64,000 nt of DNA from JADJSS01 sp046329815 (GCA_046329815.1 JAXLTY010000002.1:434001-498000), one strand, 5' to 3'. Shown: positions 16,715-25,754, numbered from the stretch's first letter. Notes: a model not told the origin generated them from the letters alone. Translations and numbers: made by a program.

Positions 16715-17740
16715 ATGGAACCAATTAATGACCAATTAAAACCAAAATCTTTTTGGGAAAAACCGGAAGGAAAAACCGGTGCTATATTTTCTATCGGCTT
16801 GCTCGGCGCGCTTGCTTATGGTTTATACAAAATACTGCCTTTCCTGATTGCAATTGCTTCAAACACCTTGTACTTAGCTGGCTTATTGATGGCTTTAGGT
16901 GCTTTGATCTATATGATCTTAGATCCAAAAGTGCGCAACTTAGTATTTTATATGTATAAATCGGTGATGCGCTGGATTACAGGTTTATTTGTGCAGATCG
17001 ATCCGATTGGAATATTGGAAACTTATATTGGCGAGTTGCGTACCAACTTAGCAAAAATGGATAAACAAATCGGTTTGTTGCGCGGACAAATGCGTAAACT
17101 AAAAGATATCATCGATCAAAACCAACGCGACATTAAAAACAATTTATCATTGGCAAGTCAGGCAAAACAAACCGAAAAAGAAGGTCTGATGATACTAAAA
17201 ACACGCAAAGCAGGTCGCTTACAGGAATCGAATATGCGTTTGGAAGACTTGTATAAAAAGATGGAAATCTTATACAGAGTTCTCGGTAAAATGTATGACA
17301 GTTCTGAAATTTTATTGGAAGACGTGATCGATCAGGTGCAAGTGAAAAAACAAGAACGCGAAGCCATTCGCTCATCACATTCAGCAATGAAATCTGCCAT
17401 GAATATTTTAAGTGGTAATTCGGATAAACGTTACTTATTTGATCAGGCAATGGAAGCCATCGCTGATGATGTTAGTATGAAAATTGGTGAAATGGAACGC
17501 TTCATGGATTTATCTTCCAATTTCATGGATTCTATCGATTTGCAAAACGGTGTATTTGAAGAAGAAGGTTTAAAAATGTTAGACAAATGGGAAAAAGAAG
17601 GCGTATCTTTATTACTTGGAAAAGACAAAGATTTATTAGTAAGTGATACAGCAACCAACAAAGTAGATTTGGATGCGCCGCTAACATCCAGCAAAACAGC
17701 AGGACAAGCTAACCAATACGGCGATTTGTTTAAGTTTTAA
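16715..17740 (+). CDS. Membrane-anchored PspA/IM30-like coiled-coil protein
   Basis: Residues of about 25-90 hold two or three membrane helices (ALAYGLYKILPFLIAIAS and LYLAGLLMALGALIYMIL). From about 105 to 250 the sequence is a continuous antiparallel-type coiled coil that begins DPIGILETYIGELRTNLAKM and includes QIGLLRGQMRKL and RKAGRLQESNMRLEDLY; the layout recalls PspA/IM30, the bacterial ESCRT-III relatives, which begin with DPxxLL..I.EL and remodel membranes. The tail is acidic and ends YGDLFKF. Resemblance is by pattern and not proven. With an AAA+ ATPase upstream it suggests a Vps4/ESCRT-III-like pair. Confidence 0.6.
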   Translation: MEPINDQLKPKSFWEKPEGKTGAIFSIGLLGALAYGLYKILPFLIAIASNTLYLAGLLMALGALIYMILDPKVRNLVFYMYKSVMRWITGLFVQIDPIGILETYIGELRTNLAKMDKQIGLLRGQMRKLKDIIDQNQRDIKNNLSLASQAKQTEKEGLMILKTRKAGRLQESNMRLEDLYKKMEILYRVLGKMYDSSEILLEDVIDQVQVKKQEREAIRSSHSAMKSAMNILSGNSDKRYLFDQAMEAIADDVSMKIGEMERFMDLSSNFMDSIDLQNGVFEEEGLKMLDKWEKEGVSLLLGKDKDLLVSDTATNKVDLDAPLTSSKTAGQANQYGDLFKF

Positions 17741-17761
17741 AACAAACGAAAATAACAGATT

Positions 17762-17791
17762 AAAAAAAGCAGGCATTTGCCTGCTTTTTTT
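17762..17791 (+). terminator. Intrinsic terminator of the AAA+/PspA-like operon
   Basis: GCAGGCA (17769-17775) pairs with TGCCTGC (17778-17784), flanked by an A run and followed by ten T residues. It lies 22 bases after the last stop codon of the operon. Confidence 0.9.
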
Positions 17792-17809
17792 TTATTAAAC
17801 AATGTGTAT

Positions 17810-17881
17810 TGACCGAATTCTAATTGGTATGTATCAAATACTCATTTTCAATTGACATAATTATAAACTGTAGTAAGTTTA
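17810..17881 (+). promoter_or_regulatory. Direct-repeat activator-type site plus -7 box (site 3)
   Basis: GACCGAATTCTAATT (17811-17825) is followed 21 bp later by TCAAATACTCATT (17834-17846). The -7 box TAAGTTTA is at 17874-17881, 40 bases after the second unit starts. The first 16 bases (TGACCGAATTCTAATT) are identical to 52489-52504. The layout matches three other sites in this window and suggests LytTR-type regulation. Confidence 0.7.
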
Positions 17882-17898
17882 CAATAAAATTAAATCAC

Positions 17899-18501
17899 AT
17901 GAAAAAAATAAAACTAATTACAACATTAAAACTCGCTATTGTTTTGTTCTGTTTCTCCGCATCTTTATCATCATGTAATAAAGATGGCAGCAGTGAACCG
18001 GACGATCCGAATATTGTTTATACTACGTTTAATAAAACACTGACAAGTTCAATTGGTGTTATAGTGACTGATTCATTAGATTTTAATTTGGATACAAAAA
18101 CTGATTTTAAGATTCTAAGTGGCTTTACAGCATCAGGCGATACAGCTGCGGCATATTTGTTAGGTGTAAACGGCGAATCTTACATTGATTCTACATTGAA
18201 TTATTCAAGTGTTTATCAAACGGTAGCATTGTCAAGCGGACAAGCACCAATGGCACATTCAACTGCAAAACAATGGAGTATAATAGGTGCAGTAGCGCTG
18301 AAACGCGGAAGTGGTAATATCTGGGGTTTTGCAGGTGCCGGTGATAAATTCATACCACTTTCTTTTAATAATATCTTAACCGGCAAATATCATTATGGCT
18401 GGGTGCGTGTAAATGTAAGCAGTGATTTTACAACATTTAAAATAATAGACGGCGCATATAACTTAGTACCTGAAACACCAATTAAAATGGGTGCGAAGTA
18501 G
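17899..18501 (+). CDS. Small exported lipoprotein, unknown family
   Basis: I place the start at ATG 17899, because the frame upstream to 17824 crosses the promoter and lacks a signal peptide; from 17899 the product (200 residues) begins with a clear lipoprotein signal (LFCFSASLSSCNKDG, Cys near residue 26). The rest is beta-rich with no recognised domain (NKTLTSSIGVIVTDSLDFNLD, WGFAGAGDKFIPLSF, YHYGWVRVNVS). The phrase YGWVRVNV recalls short Bacteroidota exported domains. A direct-repeat site and -7 box lie just upstream, shared with the caspase-like lipoprotein gene at 52593. A strong terminator follows. Confidence 0.7.
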   Translation: MKKIKLITTLKLAIVLFCFSASLSSCNKDGSSEPDDPNIVYTTFNKTLTSSIGVIVTDSLDFNLDTKTDFKILSGFTASGDTAAAYLLGVNGESYIDSTLNYSSVYQTVALSSGQAPMAHSTAKQWSIIGAVALKRGSGNIWGFAGAGDKFIPLSFNNILTGKYHYGWVRVNVSSDFTTFKIIDGAYNLVPETPIKMGAK

Positions 18502-18520
18502 TACTAAAATCAATAACAGG

Positions 18521-18558
18521 AAAACGCAGTCATGTTGAATACATTGACTGCGTTTTTG
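18521..18558 (+). terminator. Intrinsic terminator after the lipoprotein gene
   Basis: AAAACGCAGTCA (18521-18532) pairs with TGACTGCGTTTT (18545-18556) across a 12-base loop, and a T run follows the second arm. Confidence 0.88.
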
Positions 18559-18587
18559 CATATATCGCCATTTGATGTTAGTTTTTG

Positions 18588-18595
18588 TATCTTTG
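18588..18595 (+). promoter_or_regulatory. -7 box of rnr, spaced for a leaderless mRNA
   Basis: TATCTTTG matches TAnnTTTG exactly and ends four bases before the A of the ATG at 18599, which would place the transcription start on the start codon. Confidence 0.65.
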
Positions 18596-18598
18596 AGT

Positions 18599-20596
18599 AT
18601 GTCAAAAAAGAAAAAAATAAATAAATCTCCAAAACAGGATAAAGTAAAACGCGATAAAAAATCAACCAAAAAGGACCATGAAACATTTGTAGTAGGCGAT
18701 GAGTTAGTAGGTGTTATTGATGTGGCTCGCAGTGGCGACGGATTTGTGACAGTAGAAGGAAAAACGAAAGATTTTTATATACACAGAAAGAACGTAAACA
18801 AAGCATTTGACGGTGATAAGGTCAAACTGATGCGCTTGCATAAACCTGGCGGCTCGCGTCCTGAAGGAATTATTACAGAAATAATTGCTCGCAAACGTAC
18901 ACACTTTATTGGTGTTGTAGATCGTGCGAATGATGTGTGTTTTGTCATTCCGGATGATACAGGCGTTAAGGTTCATTTCTATGTTCCGGAATCACAATCT
19001 ATGAAAGCCAAACATAACGATAAAGTAGTGGTTGAAATGGCTGACTGGCGTGCAAAAGATAAAAATCCGATTGGTCATATCACAGAAATTCTTGGTCAAG
19101 CTGGCGGCAACGATATTGAAATGAAATCTATTTTAATTGAAAACGGTTTTTTTACATCGTTTCCAAATGAAGTGCTGAAAGAAGCAGATGATTTGCCATT
19201 TAAAGTGTCCGATGAAGAAAAAAAGAAACGCAAAGATTTCTCCAAAATACCAACATTTACTATCGATCCGACCGATGCAAAAGATTTTGATGATGCGCTT
19301 TCATTCAGAAAATTAGAAAATGGTTTGTATGAAGTTGGTGTGCATATCGCCGATGTTTCGCATTATGTGAATGAACATTGCGCGATGGAAAAAGAAGCAT
19401 TTAAACGTGCAACTTCTGTTTATTTAGTCGATCGTGTTGCGCCGATGTTTCCGGAACGCTTATCGAATATCATTTGTTCGCTTCGTCCAAATGAAGATAA
19501 GTTATGTTACGCTGCCGTTTTTCAAATGGATGAAAAAGCGAATATAAAAAATGAATGGTTTGGACGCACTGTTATTCATTCGCAAAAGCGTTTTACCTAT
19601 GATGAAGCGCAGGAAATATTAGAAGGCAGTGATGGTGTGTTTAAAGATGAATTGTTGCAGTTGAATAAATTGGCGCATATTTTAAGAAAAGATCGTTTCA
19701 GAAATGGCTCAATTGGTTTTGAAGCGCCTGAAACCAAATTCAAATTAGATGATAGCGGCAAGCCGATTGGTGTGTATGTAAAAGAACGCAAAGACGCGCA
19801 TTTGCTGATCGAAGATTTTATGTTATTAGCGAATAAAGCAGTGGCAACGTTTATCGGAAAAGAAAAAAATAAGAATGGCAAAGTGCCGTTTGTTTATCGT
19901 GTGCATGATTTACCAAACGAAGAAAAGCTGATCGATTTCCAATTGTTTGCTCAAAAATTCGGTTACAAAATTCAGTTTGATAATCCGAAACAAATCGCGC
20001 GTGAGTTGAATCGTTTAATGAAAGAAATTGAAGGCAAACCTGAACAAGCGGTGTTACAGCAACTGGCGATTCGATGCATGGCAAAAGCAGTTTATACAAC
20101 AGATAACATTGGTCACTACGGTTTAGGTTTTGATTTTTACACACATTTCACTTCACCTATTCGCCGTTATCCTGATGTGATGGTGCATCGTTTGTTAGAT
20201 AAAATTTTAAATGATAAAAAATTACCATCGCAAGGTGATTTGGAATATCAATGCAAACACAGCAGTGAACGCGAACGTGCTGCAGCAGAAGCAGAACGTG
20301 CATCAGTAAAATATAAAATGGCTGAATTTATGTTGGATAGAATTGGCGAGCAATTTGATGGTGTGGTTTCCGGTGTGAAGAATTGGGGAATTTATGTAGA
20401 ATTGCCTGCGTATAATTGCGAAGGTTTAGTGCGTGTGGAAACCATGCGTGATGACATTTATGTATATGACGAACGCAAGATGCGCATGATCGGACGACGC
20501 AGCGACAAAGTATATCAATTAGGCGATAGAGTAGGTGTGAAGTTAGTAGCGGTAGATATTGAAAAGAAAACAATTGATTTTGAGTTGGTGAAATAA
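18599..20596 (+). CDS. rnr: Ribonuclease R
   Basis: I use ATG 18599 (MSKKKK...), since the frame upstream contains the promoter. The 665-residue enzyme has a Lys-rich N-terminus, a cold-shock/OB domain (DFYIHRKNVNKAFDGDKV), the RNB catalytic core with PTDAKDFDDALSF (Asp ligands for Mg) and HFTSPIRRYPDVMVHRLL, and a C-terminal S1 domain (FDGVVSGVKNWGIYVELP). It degrades structured RNA 3' to 5' in the cytoplasm. Length is at the short end of the family. It appears monocistronic or leads the small membrane protein gene 19 bases downstream. Confidence 0.95.
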   Translation: MSKKKKINKSPKQDKVKRDKKSTKKDHETFVVGDELVGVIDVARSGDGFVTVEGKTKDFYIHRKNVNKAFDGDKVKLMRLHKPGGSRPEGIITEIIARKRTHFIGVVDRANDVCFVIPDDTGVKVHFYVPESQSMKAKHNDKVVVEMADWRAKDKNPIGHITEILGQAGGNDIEMKSILIENGFFTSFPNEVLKEADDLPFKVSDEEKKKRKDFSKIPTFTIDPTDAKDFDDALSFRKLENGLYEVGVHIADVSHYVNEHCAMEKEAFKRATSVYLVDRVAPMFPERLSNIICSLRPNEDKLCYAAVFQMDEKANIKNEWFGRTVIHSQKRFTYDEAQEILEGSDGVFKDELLQLNKLAHILRKDRFRNGSIGFEAPETKFKLDDSGKPIGVYVKERKDAHLLIEDFMLLANKAVATFIGKEKNKNGKVPFVYRVHDLPNEEKLIDFQLFAQKFGYKIQFDNPKQIARELNRLMKEIEGKPEQAVLQQLAIRCMAKAVYTTDNIGHYGLGFDFYTHFTSPIRRYPDVMVHRLLDKILNDKKLPSQGDLEYQCKHSSERERAAAEAERASVKYKMAEFMLDRIGEQFDGVVSGVKNWGIYVELPAYNCEGLVRVETMRDDIYVYDERKMRMIGRRSDKVYQLGDRVGVKLVAVDIEKKTIDFELVK

Positions 20597-20614
20597 TAAA
20601 ATTAGAATTAGCTA

Positions 20615-20887
20615 GTGAAGAAAGTAAATGCTTTATTTATTGTTGCTTTGGTGTATTGGTTTTTTTCATGTGGATCACTTTATACAATAATGCATGGTCA
20701 TGGTGAATCTCTGCCATTTGGATTAGATATACTATTTTTCCCAGGATGTATTTTGGGTTTTGCTTTCGGTTATGGTGGTGGCAATGTTTTTGCTATACTT
20801 GGACAACTAATAACTTTGCTTTTTATTCTTATAGTATATTTTATAGCTTACAGAACAAAGAAAAAAGATAATAGCGATATAAAATAA
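20615..20887 (+). CDS. Small membrane protein, GTG start
   Basis: The 90-residue product starts with GTG and has three hydrophobic segments (ALFIVALVYWFFS, PGCILGFAFGYGGGNVFAIL and ITLLFILIVYFIAY) and a basic tail (RTKKKDNSDIK). A Cys in the first segment (FFSCGS) could be a lipobox, but the later helices favour an integral membrane protein. The family is unknown. It sits between rnr and an epimerase-like gene in the same direction. Confidence 0.55.
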   Translation: MKKVNALFIVALVYWFFSCGSLYTIMHGHGESLPFGLDILFFPGCILGFAFGYGGGNVFAILGQLITLLFILIVYFIAYRTKKKDNSDIK

Positions 20888-20911
20888 AAGTTAAAAAAAC
20901 AGTTTAATATC

Positions 20912-21583
20912 ATGAATCAAAAAATAAGAGCAATAATAACAGGCGTTACAGGTATGGTAGGCGAAGGCGTTTTAATTGAATGCTTGCAGCATAATGATGT
21001 TGAAGTAGTATTAGTCATTGCAAGAAAACCATCAGGTAAGCAACATCCAAAACTAAAAGAAATTGTGCTTTCAGATTTCATGAATATCGAATCTGTAGCA
21101 GATCAATTGAATAATTATAACGCGTGTTATTTCTGCGCAGGCGTTTCTTCTGTTGGCATGAAAGAAGCCGAATATAAAGCAATTACTTATGACGTAACAA
21201 TCAAAGTTGCAGAAGTATTATCAAAGCTGAATCCTGATATGACCTTCTGTTATGTTTCCGGCGCAAGTACAGACAGCACAGAAAAAGGCAAGCTGATGTG
21301 GGCACGCGTGAAAGGCAAAACCGAAAACGATTTGATGAAATTACCTTTCAGGCAAGTTTTCGCATTTCGTCCTGGTTTCATGAAACCAACCGAAGGACAA
21401 AAATATGCGTTGTCCGGTTATAAATATGTAGGTTGGTTGTACAAGCCATTAAAAGTGTTGATGCCCAATACTGTTTCTACATTAGCAGAAGTTGGACAGG
21501 CAATGATAAACGTAACAAACAATGGCTTTGACAAAAAAATACTGGAAGTAAAAGATATTCTTGCAGCAGCGAAAAGTGTATAA
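20912..21583 (+). CDS. NAD(P)-binding Rossmann-fold epimerase/NmrA-like protein
   Basis: The 223-residue protein starts with the nucleotide-binding phrase IITGVTGMVGEGVLIECL (a GxTGxxG variant) and continues as a short atypical SDR, with CYFCAGVSSVGMKEAEY and FCYVSGASTDSTEKGK, then a FRPGFMKPTEG stretch. The SDR Tyr-x-x-x-Lys motif is not evident, so a reductase function is doubtful; NmrA-like redox sensing or a small-molecule epimerase-like role is possible. Its stop ends one base before the convergent metallophosphoesterase stop. Confidence 0.8.
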   Translation: MNQKIRAIITGVTGMVGEGVLIECLQHNDVEVVLVIARKPSGKQHPKLKEIVLSDFMNIESVADQLNNYNACYFCAGVSSVGMKEAEYKAITYDVTIKVAEVLSKLNPDMTFCYVSGASTDSTEKGKLMWARVKGKTENDLMKLPFRQVFAFRPGFMKPTEGQKYALSGYKYVGWLYKPLKVLMPNTVSTLAEVGQAMINVTNNGFDKKILEVKDILAAAKSV

Positions 21584-23674
21584 TCATTGAAGGTCAATTA
21601 TAGTTTTATCTATAATTTTTGCTTTCAGCGTATTATTCAGAAAATCATTTTCCGATGCTTTATTAATTATATCTTCTACGGTAAAAACTTTATTGCGATG
21701 CATCACTTTACTTTCCCAATTATAAGCATGTTCAATACCAATAGTATATATCGTGATTGTCTTTTCTTCTATCTTCATCCGTAAAAAATTAAGATAGCCG
21801 CTTTCGTATGCCGGCGATGATATTTCATTTACAAAAAGATCAAATACTAGGTTTCCTGTAAGTAATACTATACCTAAAATAAAAGCATACAGAAATCCTG
21901 CAGAGAGAAAATATAACCAGTAAGTGATTGCTAAAAAATGAAAATGAGGAACTTGCATTACACTTATCTTTTCAAATACAATAAACCACAATATACTTTG
22001 ACAAACCAATACAATCAATGTCAAAGCAGCATTTATAATATTATAGATCGTATTTTTTTTGCTGTTTATTTCTTTTGGCTTTACGCTGGTAAGTATCAAA
22101 TAAAATAAAGATGGTGTCAATAATGCAGGTATTATTGCAAATGGATATTTTAGTAAATACATCAATAAATCACAAAGATTAAGATGGTTATGCAATACGT
22201 TATTCCAAACAGAAATGCTTTGTCTTCCGGTGAATGTATAAAATAAAGCGAAGCTAATTAAACTGAACGTTCCAACTAAATATGGAAAAGCGAGATTATA
22301 TAATTGCAATGGTAAAAAGAGTCCTTTTAAACGCATAAAATTGGAAATGTTTTTATCCGGAAATGTAACATCTTGCTTTTTATAAGTTTTATCTTCGTCT
22401 TTAAAGTTGTTATTCGCATTGATATATGAAAGCTCAATTTTTTCTTTTAAGCTGGAAGTTATATGTTTAAACGCGCCACCACCACCTGAAGTAAATAGAT
22501 ATTCAGGAAATTCATTTAATTTCTTTGTGTCATCATTGAGACCTTCCATTTTATATTTTGCGTAATGATGAATGTCACCAGCAATCAATATCTTGACGCT
22601 TATATTATTTCTTTTATTTGTTTTTGCATTTCGCTGTAATTCTTTTAACATATAACGTACACTGTTAAATCGTTGGCGTCTTTTGTCAGTATCGGCTTTT
22701 TCATAATCATACCAGGATGGTTCAGGTACGATTATAATCAGGTTTTGAACTACATCGTCAGGCAGCGCATTTACATATTCTGAAAAATAATTCATTTGCG
22801 GAATATCTATATCACCAAGTAGCTGGCTATCGATGGCAAGCAAATGCAAATTACTTCTCAGCTTTAGAATAAAATAACTTCGTTTTTGTTTCGTCTTATA
22901 ATTGCCAATGGTACTGTCTTGAAATAACATTCTTGAAAAAGCAGATAAGCCATCATACCAATCATGATTTCCAGGAATAGCAAACAGATCAGTCTGGTTA
23001 TTCGAGCTTTTTTTAGGAAATACAAATCGAATTGGTCCTTTCAAACGGTTAGTATATTCTTCATCTGTTGCGTGCGGATACACCAGATCGCCACCAATTA
23101 CCAGCACTTTTCCTGCATTTAATGTTTCACTTCCAAGTGTTAATGTATCTCTTGTTAAAGTATAAAAAACAGAAGTGGTGCCATTAAATCCATCGCCTGT
23201 ATCAGCTACAAAATCCAACCACAGTTCTTTTCTTTCGGTATCAGTTTTTGTTGTTTTATCAATTTCAGTATGATATTCAAATGCAGTTTGTGGCGTAATG
23301 CTGTAGATTTCTCTTTTATCAATAAAGCTCAGTGTTTTTTCTGAGTCGGTGACTTTCGAAAAGGTTTTCATCAAACCGGCAAAATCCCACCATTGCACCA
23401 ATGCTTTTGGTATAAATGCAAACGAAGCATTATTCATTATGGTTTTTTTTACTTCAATATGTTTTTCTGTAAATCCGATTTTGTCTAAGAACCACCAAGC
23501 TAATGGCAATGAAGTAATGAATAATGGCAATAATAATGATGTATCGAAATGTTCAGGATCATCTTTGCAATAAATAAAAACAACAGATGCTAATATGCTG
23601 CAACCTACCAGTATTTGAAATTTTATTCCTCTTTTAATAAACGAAATAAATCTTAAAAATGTATTTTTTATCAT
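21584..23674 (-). CDS. Membrane-bound calcineurin-like metallophosphoesterase
   Basis: The 696-residue protein has two N-terminal membrane helices (ILVGCSILASVVFIY and LLLPLFITSLPLAWWFL), a metallophosphoesterase domain with metal-ligand phrases ADTGDGFN, GGDLVYP, IPGNHDWYDG and IAGDIHHYAKY, and four to five further helices after residue 430. The MPE domain should hydrolyse phosphomono- or diesters; substrate is unknown. It is the last gene of a minus-strand trio with a membrane protein (33-base gap) and a lysozyme-like protein. The trio lies under the direct-repeat promoter at 25755-25824. Confidence 0.85.
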   Translation of the reverse strand: MIKNTFLRFISFIKRGIKFQILVGCSILASVVFIYCKDDPEHFDTSLLLPLFITSLPLAWWFLDKIGFTEKHIEVKKTIMNNASFAFIPKALVQWWDFAGLMKTFSKVTDSEKTLSFIDKREIYSITPQTAFEYHTEIDKTTKTDTERKELWLDFVADTGDGFNGTTSVFYTLTRDTLTLGSETLNAGKVLVIGGDLVYPHATDEEYTNRLKGPIRFVFPKKSSNNQTDLFAIPGNHDWYDGLSAFSRMLFQDSTIGNYKTKQKRSYFILKLRSNLHLLAIDSQLLGDIDIPQMNYFSEYVNALPDDVVQNLIIIVPEPSWYDYEKADTDKRRQRFNSVRYMLKELQRNAKTNKRNNISVKILIAGDIHHYAKYKMEGLNDDTKKLNEFPEYLFTSGGGGAFKHITSSLKEKIELSYINANNNFKDEDKTYKKQDVTFPDKNISNFMRLKGLFLPLQLYNLAFPYLVGTFSLISFALFYTFTGRQSISVWNNVLHNHLNLCDLLMYLLKYPFAIIPALLTPSLFYLILTSVKPKEINSKKNTIYNIINAALTLIVLVCQSILWFIVFEKISVMQVPHFHFLAITYWLYFLSAGFLYAFILGIVLLTGNLVFDLFVNEISSPAYESGYLNFLRMKIEEKTITIYTIGIEHAYNWESKVMHRNKVFTVEDIINKASENDFLNNTLKAKIIDKTIIDLQ

Positions 23675-23707
23675 AGCTGATGGATTTTTATTATACTAAA
23701 CTACAAA

Positions 23708-24709
23708 TTAAGCAGAGTTCGTTTTTGGTGTTGTCGCTTTCCTTAAATCTAACACATTTACCATCGTTTTGTACCAGAAAGGTGCGCCTAAGGTAAGTGC
23801 AATCGCCGTAATGAAGATACCGAGTAATTTTATCGGCCAGCTTGATTTACTTGTATTGCCTAATAATCTTGCTTCTTCTTTCATTGTTTTACTATATGAG
23901 TAATTATATGCAGTATCTTTTTTTGTTATTATTGAGTCTTTTTTCCAGCCAAATGGCAAATCAAACGAATTAATGGTGGCAAGTATTTGTTGTTGCCTGG
24001 CTTTTATCGTATCAAACTTTGCAGTATCAGGCAATGTGCTGTCGACATAATACGCGTTTTCGCTTAAATTCTCTGCCTGCTTTACCATTAGCTCTCGTTT
24101 GTCTTTGTTCTCATAAAAATATTCTATTAAGACCAAGCTGTCGATATTTAAAACAAGACAAGTAACAAAACTGATAAAGCCAATGATAATCTGCGACTGG
24201 TTTTTGTACACTATCTTTATACTTTCCATATAGTTGTTGTACCAGTTTTGTAAACCTGTTTTTACTGCTAAAATTGTATTATCTTTTTTGTCTTCTGCAT
24301 CTTTAATAATTTCAGAAAGCTTCGTTTTCAAAAAGTCATTATTTAATTTTTCAATGGCTGCTTTTAATTCGGAAAAAGAATCAATATTCAAAGATGTTTC
24401 TTTTTTTATTTGTTCCAATATGGCACCTGAAAAATTCTCAGCAGTAATGTATTCCGGCAGCTTGTACTTGATCTCTTTACCTAATATCTTCGACGGCAGA
24501 TTAATAATATACTTTGAATCATATATTTTACTGGTAAAGCTAGTGCTGTTGTCTTTTTCACCTAATAAATGCAGAATTGATCTTTTCAAGACTCTTCCGC
24601 GTGTGTTGAAAAGCATCGCCATCATTTCATATACAAACGAAACGAATGTGCTCATTAAAAAATAAATGACAATAAGTGAAAGCACCACTTCAATAATTAC
24701 AGGCAGCAT
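23708..24709 (-). CDS. Membrane protein with long internal soluble region
   Basis: The 333-residue product has a helix at residues about 4-30 (VVLSLIVIYFLMSTFVSFVYEMM), another near 175-200 (IIIGFISFVTCLVLNID) and one near 300 (LLGIFITAIALTLGAPFWY). The parts between are charged and helical. No family is recognised. It is the middle gene of the lysozyme/membrane/phosphoesterase trio with gaps of 36 and 33 bases, so the three likely act together at the inner membrane. Confidence 0.7.
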   Translation of the reverse strand: MLPVIIEVVLSLIVIYFLMSTFVSFVYEMMAMLFNTRGRVLKRSILHLLGEKDNSTSFTSKIYDSKYIINLPSKILGKEIKYKLPEYITAENFSGAILEQIKKETSLNIDSFSELKAAIEKLNNDFLKTKLSEIIKDAEDKKDNTILAVKTGLQNWYNNYMESIKIVYKNQSQIIIGFISFVTCLVLNIDSLVLIEYFYENKDKRELMVKQAENLSENAYYVDSTLPDTAKFDTIKARQQQILATINSFDLPFGWKKDSIITKKDTAYNYSYSKTMKEEARLLGNTSKSSWPIKLLGIFITAIALTLGAPFWYKTMVNVLDLRKATTPKTNSA

Positions 24710-24745
24710 GATCTGTTATTTAAAGTTAGAAATGATTATAATCAA

Positions 24746-25660
24746 CTAAACGAAAATATACTCATCTGTTTGTAAGAAGAAAGTTGCATGTTCTACCAAA
24801 TCAGCTTCAGCATCTCTGCGTATCAGCAAACCTCTTTGTGCATTTGTCCAAAGTCGTTTCATTGCCCTGATTTCATTAGCAATTCTTACTAAGTTGCCAC
24901 TTGCGATTAATCCAACTAAATTTCTCATTTCTTTTCGTCGGTCAGTATTGGCTAAACTTTCACCGCGATTATAAACCAAAGATAAAATAGCACCTTGTGC
25001 GTCCGGCGGCAATGCTTCAATTCCAGGATAAATGCCGCGCGTTGTTTTAGCGTATTTCGGCATCGATTTCGTGTAGAATACTTCGAGTGCCTGTTCCCAT
25101 GAAACAACAATACTTTTTATTGAATTAGATAAAGCATCTTTTGCAGCAGTGCCTTTTTTGCCGATTGTCGTGCTCAGTTTATTGAAATCCACCGTTGATA
25201 ATACATTTTTCCAGTCGTTAGTAAATTGCGTCAAAGAGACATATCCTAAATCATAACCGATACCAATAGTAACGCCGCTATCGCCGTCAGGCCAGATCGG
25301 AAATTTATATTTGGTTTGATAAGCGCTTTTTGAAGATATTTCAGCATTGATAATAATATCCAGACTTTTTTTAGATACGATCATACTGGCGCCGACAGGA
25401 ATTCCTGGCAATGTTTTAGATATAAAATCTTCAATTCTGGATATAGTTGCCGGTCCGACAATTCCATCTACATCTTTGCCGGTAAATCCTAAACTTTTTT
25501 GAATTTCTTTTTTGTGTTCAAATAAGGTTGCAGTAGCAGGCAATGTAATTGCTTTTAGTTTTTCTATTTCAATACAAGTTGCAAGGTCAAAAATACCGGT
25601 AGCAGTAAGCTTTAATTTTTTTTGAACATTAATGATCCTGGTTTCTAATGGTGTTGGCAT
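24746..25660 (-). CDS. Lysozyme-like (pesticin/T4-lysozyme fold) protein with peptidoglycan-binding domain
   Basis: Residues of about 1-90 form two short peptidoglycan-binding-1-like helical repeats (KKLKLTATGIFDLATCIEIEKL and KSLGFTGKDVDGIVGPATISRI). Residues of about 110-300 have the pesticin/lysozyme-like core FPIWPDGDSGVTIGIGYDLGY, a GxTIGxGYD motif with the family's active-site region, and the later LPPDAQGAILSLVYNRG. It should cut glycan strands. No signal peptide is visible, so export would need another route or the protein may act when delivered. It is the first gene of the trio. Confidence 0.8.
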   Translation of the reverse strand: MPTPLETRIINVQKKLKLTATGIFDLATCIEIEKLKAITLPATATLFEHKKEIQKSLGFTGKDVDGIVGPATISRIEDFISKTLPGIPVGASMIVSKKSLDIIINAEISSKSAYQTKYKFPIWPDGDSGVTIGIGYDLGYVSLTQFTNDWKNVLSTVDFNKLSTTIGKKGTAAKDALSNSIKSIVVSWEQALEVFYTKSMPKYAKTTRGIYPGIEALPPDAQGAILSLVYNRGESLANTDRRKEMRNLVGLIASGNLVRIANEIRAMKRLWTNAQRGLLIRRDAEADLVEHATFFLQTDEYIFV

Positions 25661-25754
25661 ACTCTTTTTTTTTGGTTTAAGTAAAATGGTTTTATTGATG
25701 CTGTAAATCTTGCGATATACATTTCTTATCGAATATAATCAATAATTATCGCTA

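Noticed and set aside
17824..17898. Longer start for the lipoprotein at 17899.
   Set aside because: The region holds the activator-type repeat and the -7 box, and the extension removes the signal peptide.
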